Of a stretch of DNA of 64,000 nucleotides, positions 24,601 to 36,975 are shown in pieces; the stretch's first letter is position 1; each line of letters starts with the position of its first letter. The translations under genes and the position numbers were made by a program. Location of the stretch: positions 107,634,227 to 107,698,226 of the forward strand of contig NC_092458.1 of NCBI RefSeq assembly GCF_047495875.1, read 5' to 3'. Source of the DNA: Pithys albifrons albifrons. Lineage: Eukaryota > Chordata > Aves > Passeriformes > Thamnophilidae. Below the pieces are notes generated by a model. It searched no databases. It was not told the DNA's origin and saw only the letters and a program-made list of their open reading frames with translations.

Positions 24601-27600
24601 TGTGGTATATTTCTATTATGATCACAATTTTTGATCATTGAATGAAACCAAATAACATCTCAAAGGGGCATTGAGCAGTTGCAGATACAGAAGTTACTAA
24701 CTTTTTTTACTAAACTAACTTCCTGAGTCAAATGTTCTGTGCCCAGCCTGTTAGATGTGTAATAATAGCAACTTTTGATTATAGTAAAAAAGGTAAAACA
24801 GTCATAAGATCAGCTCATGTATGGTCATAAGCATGTGGTACAAGGTAGAAATAGGACAGTAAACCAGGTGGACTGTGGTTCTCACTCAGGATTATACATC
24901 TCTTATATGCCAAATTTGTAGGGGAAGAACTGCTGACTGGAAACCTCTTCATCCAACTTCTATCTATATGGATTCTTTTAGGGAAAGTTTTAGAGCAACT
25001 CAGAGAAAAAGGCTTTCAGGCAAAGCAACTCTTCTCTGCAGAGCACATTCTCTCACTGTTGCAGCCTGTATTCAATAGAAGCATTTTTCCCCACTCCAGC
25101 TTGTGAATCTTTAACTGAGGCAAGGAAATAATATGATGTTCAGCAGACTCCAGTCAACTAAGATTACATTCTTTGTACCATGAGAGTAAGGGGAAAAAAC
25201 GCATTTGTTGAGACCAAAGGGCTCACAGAGGCAGCCCCAGAGTAATTCAAACATAAACAGGAAAGAAGCTTGATAGAAAAGCCTGGCGCTGGTCCATGTC
25301 AAGGCTAATTACTGCCACTTTGTTCATGCAAAGTTCTGAATTAATAAGGTAGAAGAAATAGGGAATAGAGAGTGTGCATTTCTCTTCAAGGGCACAGCTT
25401 CACCTTTAAAATCTTTTGCTTGCTCTTGAATTAAGAAGAACCTATAAAAGCTGTTTTACAAAAAATATGTTGGGTGAAAAACGCTGTCAAAACAAAAAAA
25501 GGAATTCTGATATTGGCATTAGAATAGAACTGTTTGGTAGGATTTAACAGTTGTTGTGGCCTTATATTTCATTAGAAACAGTGGCAGATTTGTTTTACAG
25601 CAGGTCAATCATATCTGTCTAGCATTATGCAACTTATCAGTCAATTTGTCTTCTATAAATATCAGTAATTTTGAAGTGTATTTTCTTTGTTTAGCATTGA
25701 CACATGGCGAGTGTAATAATTATTTCAGTAAAATGGCAGATGTTGGATTTAAATGGATTAGGTAAAAGATGTTCCATTTTTTTTTTAAGATAATCATGGA
25801 TATAAAACAATCTTCCTCTTCAGAAGTTTTCTCGTGTTCCTGAAAATCCTGCTGCAAAGTGTAAGTCCCTAACTTTGTATGAGTCCTTCTGGCAGTGCAC
25901 TACTCACTTGAGTGATGAATTCTAAGAGGGAAGAGAGTATTTTTTTTAAATGAAGAGGGTTTTTAGAAATGGAATCCACCATTTCCATTTGACATGTTAG
26001 AGCACATTGCCACTGTAGTGAAAAACAGTGAAGCTGATTGACCAAATGGCCAAGATCCTTTCCCTCTGAGATTTTTCACAAAATGGAGAGAAAATTCATG
26101 TTCTATACCAAACAGTTTTCTCATGAGTTGAGTTCAAAATAAGCTGATTCTAATAATTCTATTCCTGTAATAGTCTGAAATGGAGATGTGGGTGTGTGCA
26201 CACATGTATGTTAACCCTGAAAAGAAAAAAATGTCCTGAGAGCTGTCAGACCATTGATAACGATTATCTGTTTAATTTTTCCTTGAACTTAAGGGCAAAC
26301 AAGTAAGGGTTCATGTTTTCCACACACAACTTTGATGTTTCATTGACTGCTTTTGTCAAAATGATGTTTGAAAACCAGAAAATTGGAACTACTTTGCATA
26401 ACGTGTGTGGTATAACTTTTGCTGCAGTCAAAACCATGCATTGTTTAGTAACAGCTTGAGATAAATATGATTTTTTGTGTTCAGCCCCATACACCCTTTA
26501 TCTGGTCAGTGCCAAGCACTCAGTGCTCTCCGTGTTCAAAAAAATATCTGTAGCTCGGATGTGTTGCTCAAGTGACATCATTCAAGCCATTTTAGCACAT
26601 TTTATGGAGGTAACATGAATACCACATTTCAAATTTGCCCAGGCCTCCTTACCAATTTTATGTCAAGAGCTGGAAAATACTCGAAATTAGATCCTTTAGT
26701 TTCAGTCTTTCTTACCCTTCTGCATGCATGGAAAAACATGGTTACTCTACAAACTGTACTTTTTAGTGTGTGCACAAGTTTGTGTTCTCAAGGCCAAGAG
26801 CATTTGATACTTCCAGGCAGATTAAGAGCAATTCTAACAACATAAATGCAGGACACAGTATGAAGGCAAAGACAAATCTACTGTTTCGCTGAAGGCCATT
26901 AAAAACTGTGATTTTTGGCAAACCTATCCATTACTGTGTTAAACTATAACAGAGATATGTTCAGAGGGGAAACAGTATCCCCTTTGTTGAGCCAGAAAAA
27001 AAAATCCTGTTTCCAAGCTGCCCTTATAAATTCTTACTGAACCCTTTCAAGTAGCTTGCCAAAACATTAGGCAGTTTCAGGAGAACACTGGGGTGCAGAT
27101 TAATTCTTAATAAATTGATTGATATCCCTACAAGTAAGAAAGCAAGCTGTGTGCTCAAATGCCATTTAGGTTCTGTGTATCTGACAGTTTCTTCTGTAAA
27201 TTATGGTTTCATTCTTTAAAAGACCAGTGTGTCATCTGTATTAAAAGTCTTCAAGTGCTTACAGTTGTTTCACATTATAGCTTATTGTATTACAGTTCTG
27301 GTATATGCTTTCTATAAGTAATCTTGTGGGAGCCAAAGAAATAGGAGCCCTTCAGAGTGCAATGACAATGACTTTTCCATATTTCTGTTTTGCACTGTGG
27401 TAGTGGGGGAGCAACTGGAAGAAACTAATGGAAGCTTCCTAGGGATCTATGTTTCTTAAAACTTAATTCCACTTTCAATAGTTTGGGATTTTCATTTTAA
27501 AAAGGGATCTGGGGAAGGCTGGTGACTCCTCACAGGCAGTAAATATTCACTGTGTGTTGAGTTGAAAGAGGCTGAAAAAATTCTATACTAAAGGAAATCG

Positions 27601-27649
27601 TGAGGGAAAAACAGAGGTGTATAACATACAATTCCTTGTACAACGCGGA

Positions 27650-28074
27650 CTAGCTGTTGGCATTGATGACAGATATATTTAGGACAAGTGCTGACAGAGC
27701 TGCTTTTTTCCTCTCCTCCCTCTGTTCATGTGAACCCTATACAGGTATGAGTGCCCTGCCCAGGCCCCTCTGTAGACACTTGTGTTCAGGCAGCACAGAA
27801 AGGCTGCTGAGTTTGTTCCCTCATCAGTGCTCAGCACTCCCAACACCTCAATCAGAGCTTCAGCCCTGGGTTGTCTCCCATGGGTGGCATTACTTTGGAG
27901 GCCATCCCCATCCCAGCAGGGAATTTGCTGGAGGGCCACCACCATTCTGTGCTTGCCAAGGACCTTCCAGCACCCTGTGTGCTGCTGCCCACCCTACCTG
28001 TTTCCACCCTACACTGCTCTGGTCAGAGAGACATCTACAGCAAGATGAACAGATGGAAACTCTCAACAATTGAG
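27650..28074. other. GC-rich block of unknown origin, left of a CR1
   Basis: This stretch is clearly richer in G and C than its flanks and is open in several frames on both strands (up to 138 codons, 27657-28073). I recognise no domain and no consensus repeat in it. It stops where the CR1 at 28075 begins. CR1 consensus sequence further 5' should contain phrases such as 'ctggagagggtccagagaagggc', which are absent, so the block is not simply more CR1. It could be another transposon insertion, a noncoding exon or a processed fragment. Confidence 0.35.
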
Positions 28075-28450
28075 GACACTTGGTTGGTTCAGCCTGGAGA
28101 AAAGACGATTGAGGGGAGACCTCACCAAAGTCTTTAACACCCTCACAAGGGGAAATGGAGGGGCAGGCACTGATCTCTGCTCTGTGGTGACCAGTGACAG
28201 GATGTGAGGGAATGCCCTGAAGCTGTCAGGGCAGGTTCAGATTGGATATCAGAAAAGGGTTTTCACCCAGAAGGTGGTCAGACACTGGAACAGGCTCCCC
28301 AGGGCAGTGGTCACAGCATCAAGCCTGAGAGAGCTCAAGAAGCATTTGGGTGATGTTCTCAGGCACATGGTGTGATTCTTGGGTTGTCCTGTGCAGGGTT
28401 GATGACCTTGATGGATCCTTTTTCAACTCAGTATAATTTATGACTCTGTG
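28075..28450 (+). mobile_element. CR1 LINE 3' fragment
   Basis: Forward CR1 copy, 5'-truncated. Landmarks: 'ttggttcagcctggagaa', 'ggggagacctcacca', 'gtgaccagtgacaggatgtg', 'tggaacaggctccccagggcagtggtcacagc', 'gagctcaagaagcatttggg', 'ctcaggcacatggtgtgattcttgggttgtcctgtgcaggg' and an end at 'gatgaccttgatggatcc'. This subfamily ending (cagggcagtggtcacagc / caggcacatggtgtga) is the one also seen in the 5.5 kb fragment and differs from the copies at 16.1, 35.2 and 55.2 kb. The last bases are diverged from ATTCTATG to 'aatttatgactctgtgat'. Confidence 0.88.
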
Positions 28451-29130
28451 ATAATTTTTGGAGAATGAGTTGTATACCTCTCAGCAAACATTAACCCCCA
28501 GAAACTTAAAATTCAGTTTCAGTTGGTCTCTTTGGGTCTGGGTGGTGGTGGTGACTGAACAGCATCCCCAAAGTGACTGAAAGTTATCAGACAGAATAAA
28601 AAAAGGGATAAAACAGAACTTCAGGGGTAAAATTACCTTACAGGTAAAAATGTATTATCACACATATTTTCAATGGAAAAGTGTGAAGCAACCATATGCA
28701 AATTTGAATAGCAATAATTTAATTCTTTTGAAAGTTGCCCACTTATTTGTCACATATATTTGATTAGGAACTCTAAGAAAAATTCTATTTCATCTGTTCC
28801 AGCCATGCTGTTCTTAGGAATAAATATATATATATTTTTAACAGCAAATATGACATGAGAAGACACTGAATTTTGACTGGGCAGGTGGTTGGGTTTTATA
28901 ATCAGTGTGATCTTTTCCCAGTTGTCAAGCTGTAATTTTCACCCACGTGGAAGAGATGAATGATTAAATGAAAGCCTTATATTTCTTTTTTCCTAAACTG
29001 AGTCAATTGATGTACACATTTAAAGATAAATATTCCTCTAGGCATCATTATATACCATATTAGAAACAGTATTTTCTTAGAAATTCAAACTGCCGTACGT
29101 TAAAAATGAGGACAGAGATTACACTAAAAA
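28451..29130. other. AT-rich DNA without recognised features
   Basis: Nothing is recognised apart from a short TATA-rich run near 28826-28841. Confidence 0.5.
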
Positions 29131-29545
29131 TTTGGGGAGGGTGACCATGGCTGGATGCCAGGTGCCTGCCAAAGCTGCACTACCAGTCCCCTCCTCAGAT
29201 GGACAGGGGAGAGAAAATGCAAGGGAGGGCTCATGGGTTGAGATAAGGAGAATAAGAAATCACCCCCCAGTCACCATCATGGGCAAACTAGACTTTTCTT
29301 GGGGAAGAATGAATTTTATGTATTACCAATCAAATCAGAGTAGGGTAGTAAGAAATAAACACTGAATCTTAAAACCCTTCCTGCACCTCTCCCTTCTTCC
29401 AGGGGCAACTTCTCTCCCAATGTTCTCTACCTCCTCCCTACCAATGGCACAGGGGAACAGGGAGTGAAGGTTGTAGTCAGTTCACCTTACATTGCCTCTG
29501 CTGTTCCTTCCTCCTGCAGTCCCCAGTCCCCCTTACCAAAACCTT
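29131..29545. mobile_element. Fragment of a common avian, probably ERV-related repeat
   Basis: The segment follows a sequence I recall as a high-copy avian interspersed repeat: 'ccatggctggatgccaggtgcc', 'aaagctgcactaccag..cccctcctcag', 'ggacaggggagagaaaa', 'ctcatgggttgagataaggag', 'caccatcatgggcaaac', 'caatcaaatcagagtagggtag', 'aaataaacactgaatcttaaaac', 'ctctacctcctccct' and 'cagttcacc'. I associate it with an endogenous retrovirus or LTR family but cannot name it or its orientation. The copy is cut off near 29545, before the GC-rich tandem part that normally follows. It has lost most CpGs, so it is not recent. The 77-codon plus frame here has no known protein match. Confidence 0.5.
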
Positions 29546-32500
29546 GCCATGCAAAACCTATACACATTTTAGATATTTTTAATCTGGTTTTTATATCATC
29601 CAGTTTTTATCCTTTATATTACTGTGAACCAACTGTTTCCATGATTATTTTTCATGTTTTCACATTACTTTTTAAAGGCATTGGATGCTCTTGTAATTTC
29701 CAGTTTTCAAGGAAATGCCAGTTGCTTAGGTTAACAGGCTGAAAATGAAATTCCTGGAAAACACTTCCCAGATACTTTGGATGAGACTGTAAATTGTTTT
29801 ATATTGTCTAAGTGTATACATTTGAGACTAAGTTAGGCACACCCAGAATTGTTTCATTTAGCCTTCTCTGCTAATTTTGCTTCTCAGCCAAATCTCAAAC
29901 CTTTATGTAATAAAGAAATAGTAGCCTGTCCAGGGATGCCAGTGATTAGCACCTACATATGCATGACTGAATTCACATCAGAGTTTTATTTTGCAGATTA
30001 CCTGTCACTATGGGGCTGGAATAATGGCAAGGACAAAGCCAAAGAATTACATCCCAGTTTCACCTGAGTGTGTAGCAGTAAGTTTCTGAAACTTGAGACC
30101 ATATCTGGTGTCTTAATGTACTATAGCATCTGAAATATGCTCCTTATTTCTTTGGAGAGAAGTAAGCTTCTGAAAAGCATGATACTGGAGTATTGAAAAT
30201 AACTGACATGAGTGGGCAGAGAAGGGCTGTTACTGAAGAGAAGGCTGTTAAGCATTTCCTCTATTTAAAAAGCCTCTGAAAATAGCTTACAAATAAGTTT
30301 TTACAGAAGAGGCATTAACACTTTTATACACTAACATGCCACTGGATATTTTGAATTATTTCTTGTGGATCTATCCTGTTATAACTACTAACTTTTGTCT
30401 CCAATGTTCTGAAATCATCCTTTTTGCTCTGTAAACACCACTTATTCTTGCATATGTAAGCTTTGTCTGTATCCTTTAGTTTTTTATCTTTCTGCAGATA
30501 AAAATCTAAAAATCCATTATGGCACCCAGCTAATCAGACTTCATATATTCACATGTACACTGCAAAACCTCTATGCTAGCATCTAACTCAAAACTATAGG
30601 GGTTGTGGCATCATATTGATCTTTTCTAGCCTGCTAAAACATATCTGCCTGTTGAAATATATCTTTCTTATATAGAGAATCCAAACAGTTTAAAAATGAA
30701 CAATTTTTTTTTCCATTTTCTTAATAGGACCCTATAATAAGGATGGGATACCGTAGGGGCTATTTTATTGGCTTGTTAGAATGCAGTACATTGATCCCCA
30801 CTGCTAAATCATTTTTATGGCACATTAACAGTATCATGACATCAGGAAACATATCTTTCAGCTTGAGGGACCTCTTTCCAAACCAAATGCATCCCACATG
30901 AACACTGAAAACGAATCATAGCAGTCTATTCTACAGTGGACTAATAGAGGCCATTTTCTATCTTAAAGTGTTTGCTCAAATCAGTCTTTGCTCAGACCTG
31001 GGAAGACATTTAAGGGTTTGAAAATACATGAGGCTTTATATAAGCTTACTCCTTTAGCTTAAAATGTATTTGTTTGAGGGTTTTTTGTTCTTTGGTAGAA
31101 CGCATTGGGTTATTTAATCATATATTTATGAAAAGAACATCCATTCTGAAGTAAATTTGCTACCCCTCCTTGGTATCTGATATCACTGTGAAGAATACGA
31201 ATATCGAGAGACCAATTGATTGTTTGGCCATCCTTCATTTCCAAACATGTGTGTCATTCCCTTAATCAGACCATCACAAAACAAGGAAAAATGTATTGCA
31301 CTGTTTTTTGACTGGATTGTGAATACTTGGAATACTTGGGAAGAAATATAATTTCAGGAAAGTCAGCATCTGATTCTGATGTTAGATTTGCAGAATGCTT
31401 CACTGGAAAAGTTTTTCTACCTGTCCTTTGTAGATAGATCTACCTTGCAAAGAATAGGCCTTTCTGTTTATCTTTCTTTTTTCTTTATTCATATAATTTC
31501 TTCCACTGTTTGTTAATAGTGACAGTTCCCCTCTATTTCAGAAATCATAACAGTAACTACTGAAACAGCAAACATTTGCACTCTTCATTATTGCCTCCAG
31601 CCTTCCTTTGATATGCAGTCTCTGTCTCTAAATTAGCAAATGAATGTGAAATTGGCTGAAGAATGGGGAAGACTGAAGAAAATAATCTGAGTTTAGTTTT
31701 AATATGTTCTTTTATGCTCTATTAAATCAGAGCTGATATCACCTTTGTAAAAGCAAAATGAATCCTAAAAAATCTGAGCCAGGGAACCTAATCCAAATTT
31801 CTTTTCTAAGGAAAACATTTGCTTGTAAAGAACATGGTGCCTGCAAATACAGGGCTTGTCACTAAAAACTTTCTCTCCTTTTATCTAAGTACTTAGTCAA
31901 GTTCTGTAGTTATTATTAGCTATCAAAGTTTATATGAATCAATGCCATTAAATAAACCATGAGAATCCTCCACTTCTAATGTTCTGCTTTTCTACAGCAA
32001 AAAAGGCCTCCTTCACTCTTCCAATAACTTCATTATTAGAAGTATGAATACTAATTTCTTAGCCATTTCCTATTGTCTAGGGATAACCTGGCACCTGTGC
32101 TAAAGAAAGAAAGTGAAGTGATTGTGTTTCCAACTTGTTTTTCCAGACTTCTAGTTCTCCATATCTCTTCTTATGATGTTAGAACTGTAGTGACCATCCC
32201 ATTGAATCAGAGGCTCAAGCTACTGAATCAAAGACTCAAAGACTAACTTTTCAGTGATGACTATGACATGATAAAGTAGGTGAAAATAGTCCGATCAGTA
32301 GTTAATAATCTATTTGATACAATTATTTGTGTTTCATTCTGTTCTCTGAGGTAAAAAAAAAAAGCCAATGGCAGTAAGAAGTAACAGTTGAAGAAATTAG
32401 TATATACCTGTTATATACATATAAACGTGCTAATATATTAAGGCAAGTATATATGACATCTGTGTGACTCCTTGCCTTAGTCTCCCGCACAGAGGAATAT

Positions 32501-35221
32501 GCTATAGTAAAACATATCTTTGCTGAGAAAAATACAAAGTATATGTATTTTGGCAAATGACTTTTGACATAATTTTAAAGTTATTTATAAAAGCATCTGG
32601 GGATTTTTTTTATCTTAGTTACAGTGTGTTATTAATGGGTTTCTGTGAGTGTTTAATGTGGTTGTAAAGCAGTTGAAAAAATAAAATATACACTACTGCC
32701 TGTAAGAGTCAAAGGTGTACTTTTCTCATTGCATGCACAACCTCCTCTTCCCATCTTCTTTCTCTTCCATCTAACAGCTTCTAGACGCAAAATGAATTCT
32801 GTGCTGTCAACCTATTCAATTTACAGAGGGCTGGGTTTTGCTCTTTGTACCTAACTGTGGGAATGAAGTGATTGTCACTTAATCACTCTTGGAGATGTTG
32901 TCCCCAAAGAGATTCTCCTCTTGTACCTGCGGGAAAGGGTTTGCTTTATCTTTCCCTATACGCATCCTCCTCTTCAGTGACTTTGAGCATGCACAGCTCA
33001 GAAACTTGGTGAGAAAAGTAGTTTTATGTCTTTGTTTCATGGACAAGCATTACATAGTTCTGGTTGCTCATCTCCGTATTCAGTTTGGAAGACAGAATGT
33101 ATCCTACAAGTGAACACAAATCTGATCCAGAACAAAGGACAAAGGACAACACTGCATGCAAAATTTTCAAGGGCCCTTAAACAAAGGTTCATTTTACATT
33201 CCTGTTAGACTCTGAGGCTCCTCAGAGGACTGGAATTTCTGGGTTGTTTCTATGTTCCTCTAGTGCTGACTGTCCACCCCTGGAGAATATAACTGAGGCA
33301 GGCTTTTGATTTCCTGTCAGCTACAAAATATCAATCAGGTAGCAATCAAATGTTGCTGCTATCTGAGCCACTCGGTATAGGTTAACACTGTGAGCCCTCT
33401 TCATGAGATTCTTGGTCTTCACAGTCCTCAGCCTGTTCCTAGAAAGTTTTTGCCAAGTACAGCCTTGGGACTTCATGTAGGACTCATGTCCTGCAAGAAA
33501 TCATTACCTTACAGCTTCTTTGTTTCCTTGTCAGACCTATGACCAGAGAAATACTAGACTAGATACTGTAACAGATCCTTTCTGCATATTTAACTGTATT
33601 ATTCAGAGGAATTACCCTTCTAGAAAAAGAATTTTAACTGCATTAATTGCAATGAAAACTTTATGGGCAGCAATAAGTGGGAAAACTTATGATCATCTAA
33701 TTTTCTAGGTTTGTTTAGTTGGGTTTTGGGTTTGTTGGCTTTGGGGTTTTTTTGGGGGGAGAGGGATGTTGCTTTTTTAAAAATTTTTTTAGGTTTTTTT
33801 TTTTTTGTTTGTTTGATTTTTTATTTTTAGAATTCAGCACAGAGCCACAATATAACTCTCATCATCCAAGGTATTATGTATGGGAGAAGTAATTGATTGC
33901 TGGTTAGTTGTAGCTGTGGCTTGGGTTTCAATTAGAATAATAACTTAGAAACTCTAACAGAAAGCAGCTATTTTGCACACTCCTAAAAAGCATTTTTGTA
34001 AGTTTGGTGTATTTGCCTCATGCATAATGTATATTCCTTAATCACCTGCATAGCCAAAGGATGGCACTTTAAATTGATGAGTGTGATATATTCATACATA
34101 GAACAAATTAGTTTAAGGACAGATGAAGAATAGATATGCAGTCTAGCTAGCACAAACTGCTACAATTATAGAGATTATTACAACCACAGTCTAATACCTT
34201 CCAGACATCAGAAATCATTAAGTGTCAGAGTTACATAGATCTACAAGCTAGTTTTATCACAAAATATTACTCCATTACAACAATTTCAATGGTGCCACTA
34301 TATGTGAGATTAGAATATATCTACTCAAAATACTGGTTTTCACAGATTTCAAATTTAACCTTAGAAACATACTCAAGAAGCAACATGATAAAAATATCGC
34401 CAAGTAAAAAGAAGAGGGATATGGGATGATAAATTTGGTCTTGGAGCATTTTATTTCCGACACACAAGGAGAATGTGTTGTTTCAAGTCAGTGGAAGTCA
34501 GGGTGAAAGTCTTGACCTGAGCAAAGCCTGGCCCTCGGACAAGTGCGAGACTGAAAGGAGCTCATTTGCTTGAGGCCAACTTTGAAAATAAGGAATTTAG
34601 TCATATCTATAATAAGAATCTGCAAAATATTGTAAAATGTAACCTCACTTGAGGCTGCAGTAAGGTTTAAAGGTGAGCTTGAACCAGACCAATGCATCCT
34701 AATACCTGCAGGTTTGTAGATATACTCTGAGTTGAACATAGATAGCTTTCATAAGTTGGACTACTTCCAAAACTTACTCCAAAAAAAAAAAAAACTGGAA
34801 AGCAAAATTCATTAGATAGAACATGTTTCCTGTTGCAAAGACTGAAAGAATGACATGCCTACTTGATACATTCTTCACTATTAATTTTTCCACTTGCATT
34901 TTCATTGGTGTTTTTCTGCACTCTCATGGACCTTGATTTTTATCTCCATGAGGTAGAAAAATTACATGCACATGACGGTATCCCAGACTGTCATGGTAAT
35001 TCTCAGGAAAAAAGTTTTGTACACAAAAAAGGTCAATGAAAGCAAGGGTTACTGGTATGACTTTCATGTTTAATATTTTTTATTTATAATGTCATAAAGT
35101 CCAATGTTTTTGTCTTTGAAAATTACTGTTTCTTATATATAAGTGTAATTTTCTTCATAACCCCAGACATTTAAAATTGTATTTGTTCTTTGCCCAAATC
35201 ACACTTAGCCTCTTACTGACA
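29546..35221. other. Gene-less AT-rich unique DNA
   Basis: No gene or transposon is recognised. Frames of 60-83 codons (for example 32889-33113 and 34488-34739) show no domain. A T/G-rich tract is listed separately; an A14 run lies at 34781-34794 with no recognisable retroposed body beside it. Confidence 0.55.
33709..33831 (+). repeat. T/G-rich low-complexity tract
   Basis: A stretch almost free of C on the plus strand, made of T runs and GGGTTT-like words and ending in 'gtttgtttgattttttattttt'. Bird introns often carry such pyrimidine-purine biased DNA. No gene is involved. Confidence 0.8.
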
Positions 35222-35475
35222 AGTGGGAATGGTTTTTAAACTAAAAGAGGAAAGATTTAGATTAGATGTTAGGAAGAAATTCTGTAGTGTGAGGGTGGTG
35301 AGGCCCTGGCACAGGTTGCCCAGAGAAGTGGTGGATGCCCCATCCCTGGAAGTGTTTAAGGGCAGGCTGGATGGGACTCTGAGCAACCTGGCATAGTGGA
35401 AGGTGTCCCTGCCCATGGCAGAAGGGTTGGAACAAAATCATCTTGAAGGTCTGTTCCAACCCAGGCCATTCTTGG
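35222..35475 (+). mobile_element. CR1 LINE 3' fragment
   Basis: Forward CR1 copy with landmarks 'gggaatggtttttaaactaaaagagg', 'tagattagatgttaggaag', 'ggtggtgaggccctggcacaggttgcccagagaagtggtgg', 'ccatccctggaagtgtttaa', 'gagcaacctggcatagtgg', 'tgtccctgcccatggcag' and 'ttgaaggtctgttccaaccc'. It belongs to the same subfamily as the 16.1 kb copy (shared 'gaggccctggcacagg' and 'ctgcccatggcag'). It is 5'-truncated at about 35222 and lost its ATTCTATG tail after 'ggccattctt'. The 108-codon minus-strand frame here is a repeat shadow. Confidence 0.88.
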
Positions 35476-36305
35476 AATCCCCTTCGGACAGGACTGTGTA
35501 GTGGCTCCGTGCAAATGTATGAAATCTCTTTATTCCTAACTTTAAATAGTGACAGGCACAGAAATGCTCGTGTGCACAAGCAAGGCACGGGAAGGAGGTG
35601 CAGGAAGCAAACCTGGCTTCCCAGCTCTCATCCTGCCCTGGAAAACATGAATCATCACCAGACTTTCATAAACTGGGGGAAATCACCCTCCTCCACCCCT
35701 CTCCAGTCACTCCCACATGCTCTTTTATTAAGACATGAGGACTGGCATTCTCTTCAAGAGAACAAGTGAGGTTAATGTGGGGTTTTATTCAACAGGCCAA
35801 CTCTTGATATGTTTATGTATGTCAGCAAAATGCTATGACTTTTCATTGTGGAAGTTTCTTCATTATAATGAGGTTTATATGTGAATTTTTTTGGTCAGCT
35901 GCTGCATCTGCTCTAGATTAGGCCACATATATATGTGAAAAGTGAAACTAGAAGCAAGGAGGGTAGCATTTTGAGGTGAAATTGACAAGAAGCAGGTAAA
36001 TTCTGGATATGTGAATCTAAATTCTGTTTTCAAAAAACAATTGACCCAAGTAGTAAGGCAACTAACTGCTGTTTGACTGCAAAGGACAATGGACATTGGA
36101 TCTTGAAATTCCTCTGAAGATCTGGCTGCTAAAATTGTTTTTTCACAGTGGGCATCAAATACTACACACAAAGCTGTTGAGGAATACTTAATAACACAGG
36201 CCAGAGTGTGTTGTTGGAAGCCTATGTGCACAGTCCAGGCCATGGAGAGGGAAACGAAGCCCCTGCATCTTTAAGCCTGCTTCAAGAAGAGCAGTAAACA
36301 ACAGA
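35476..36305. other. Mixed unique DNA between CR1 and solo LTR
   Basis: The first 170 bases after the CR1 are somewhat GC-richer, including a T/A palindromic-looking 'aaatctctttattcct' part, but match nothing I know. The rest is AT-rich. A 122-codon minus frame (35875-36243) shows no domain and is judged non-coding. Confidence 0.45.
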
Positions 36306-36310
36306 AAGGA
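36306..36310. other. Left target-site duplication of solo LTR
   Basis: AAGGA immediately precedes the terminal TG of the LTR and is repeated exactly at 36585-36589 after the terminal CA. Five to six bases is the usual duplication length for several retrovirus classes. Confidence 0.6.
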
Positions 36311-36584
36311 TGCTGCAGCTGTTAGGAGAAGCAGGTAAACTCATTGATAGAGAAGGGCATAGTTTTGAGAAAAGTACCAATCCAGCTGAGTGGTAAAGCA
36401 AGCACACCCTAGCCATTAACCAATGATATTCCTGTACTATTCGTGGACTCAGAAAGTACGTGATATGTGTGTGTGTAATATAAACAATAAATCAGAGCAC
36501 TGATCATACTTCTATGAAGGACACGTCTTTGAGTCTTGCGCCGGAACCTGGGGAGCTCAAAAAACCGACTTTTCTTACTTTACA
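36311..36584. mobile_element. Solo LTR of an avian endogenous retrovirus
   Basis: The element starts with TG (TGCTGCAGCTG) and ends with CA (ACTTTACA). It is flanked by a perfect 5-base direct repeat, AAGGA, at 36306-36310 and 36585-36589, which is the target-site duplication expected from integrase. Inside, a TATA-like AATATAAA (36478-36485) runs into an AATAAA polyadenylation signal (36486-36491), followed by a GC-richer stretch with 'cttgcgccgg', as in short retroviral LTRs where U3, R and U5 meet. At 274 bases it is in the size range of short avian ERV LTRs. There is no second LTR, primer-binding site or gag/pol/env sequence, so recombination between two LTRs probably removed the provirus. 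The TATA and AATAAA suggest plus-strand transcription. The family is not identified. Confidence 0.6.
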
Positions 36585-36835
36585 AAGGAATCACTTAAGT
36601 ATTCCAAACAGAGGGAAAACAACAAAAATGTGATCATGCTGAAACTGATGCAATTCAAATTCAGATCATGAGGGAAACAAATCTTGTGCAAATTTTGATT
36701 ATAACAGGATGCATTACTACCTAAACCCTCTCAAAGAAGGCCATACTATTCATGAATTAATAGATGCAAGACCAAAAAGCTCTGTAACTTAGATAAGCTG
36801 ATGCCTAAACTCAGGGTGAATTCAGAAGAAAGTGA

Positions 36836-36975
36836 GTCGGCTTTTTTGTGGCTTGGTGGGGGTTTTTGTTTGATTTTTTTGTTGGTTGTGTTTTTTTCTG
36901 GTTTGGTTTGGTTTGTTTGATTTGGTTTGGTGGGGGTTTTATTTTTTTTCCACTTTGATTTTTTTTTTTGTTTCT
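36836..36975 (+). repeat. T/G-rich (GGTTT)n-like tract
   Basis: Low-complexity DNA built from GGTTT, GTTTG and long T runs, e.g. 'ctggtttggtttggtttg' at about 36898-36917. It begins about 250 bases after the solo LTR. The lysine/proline-rich minus-strand frames here (111 and 61 codons) are products of this repeat and are not genes. Confidence 0.9.

Larger units (their letters stand above)
20696..27649. other. Gene-less AT-rich unique DNA
   Basis: No gene, RNA or transposon is recognised apart from the small repeats listed. A (TAA)n tract lies at about 23106-23119, and an eight-base word TAACCTGA is tandemly repeated near 24280-24296. The longest open frames (60-76 codons) look non-coding. 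One 125-base segment at 26485-26609 is flanked by plausible splice sites and is discussed under findings. Confidence 0.55.

Noticed and set aside
27657..28137. 138- and 88-codon open frames
   Set aside because: Several frames on both strands are open together because the block is GC-rich; none resembles a known protein.
34781..34794. A14 run as the tail of a processed pseudogene
   Set aside because: The sequence upstream shows no open frame or recognisable gene and no flanking duplication.
36209..36559. Alternative solo-LTR limits starting at TGTTGTTGG and ending at GAGCTCA
   Set aside because: No matching direct repeats flank these ends, whereas 36311-36584 is flanked by exact AAGGA copies.
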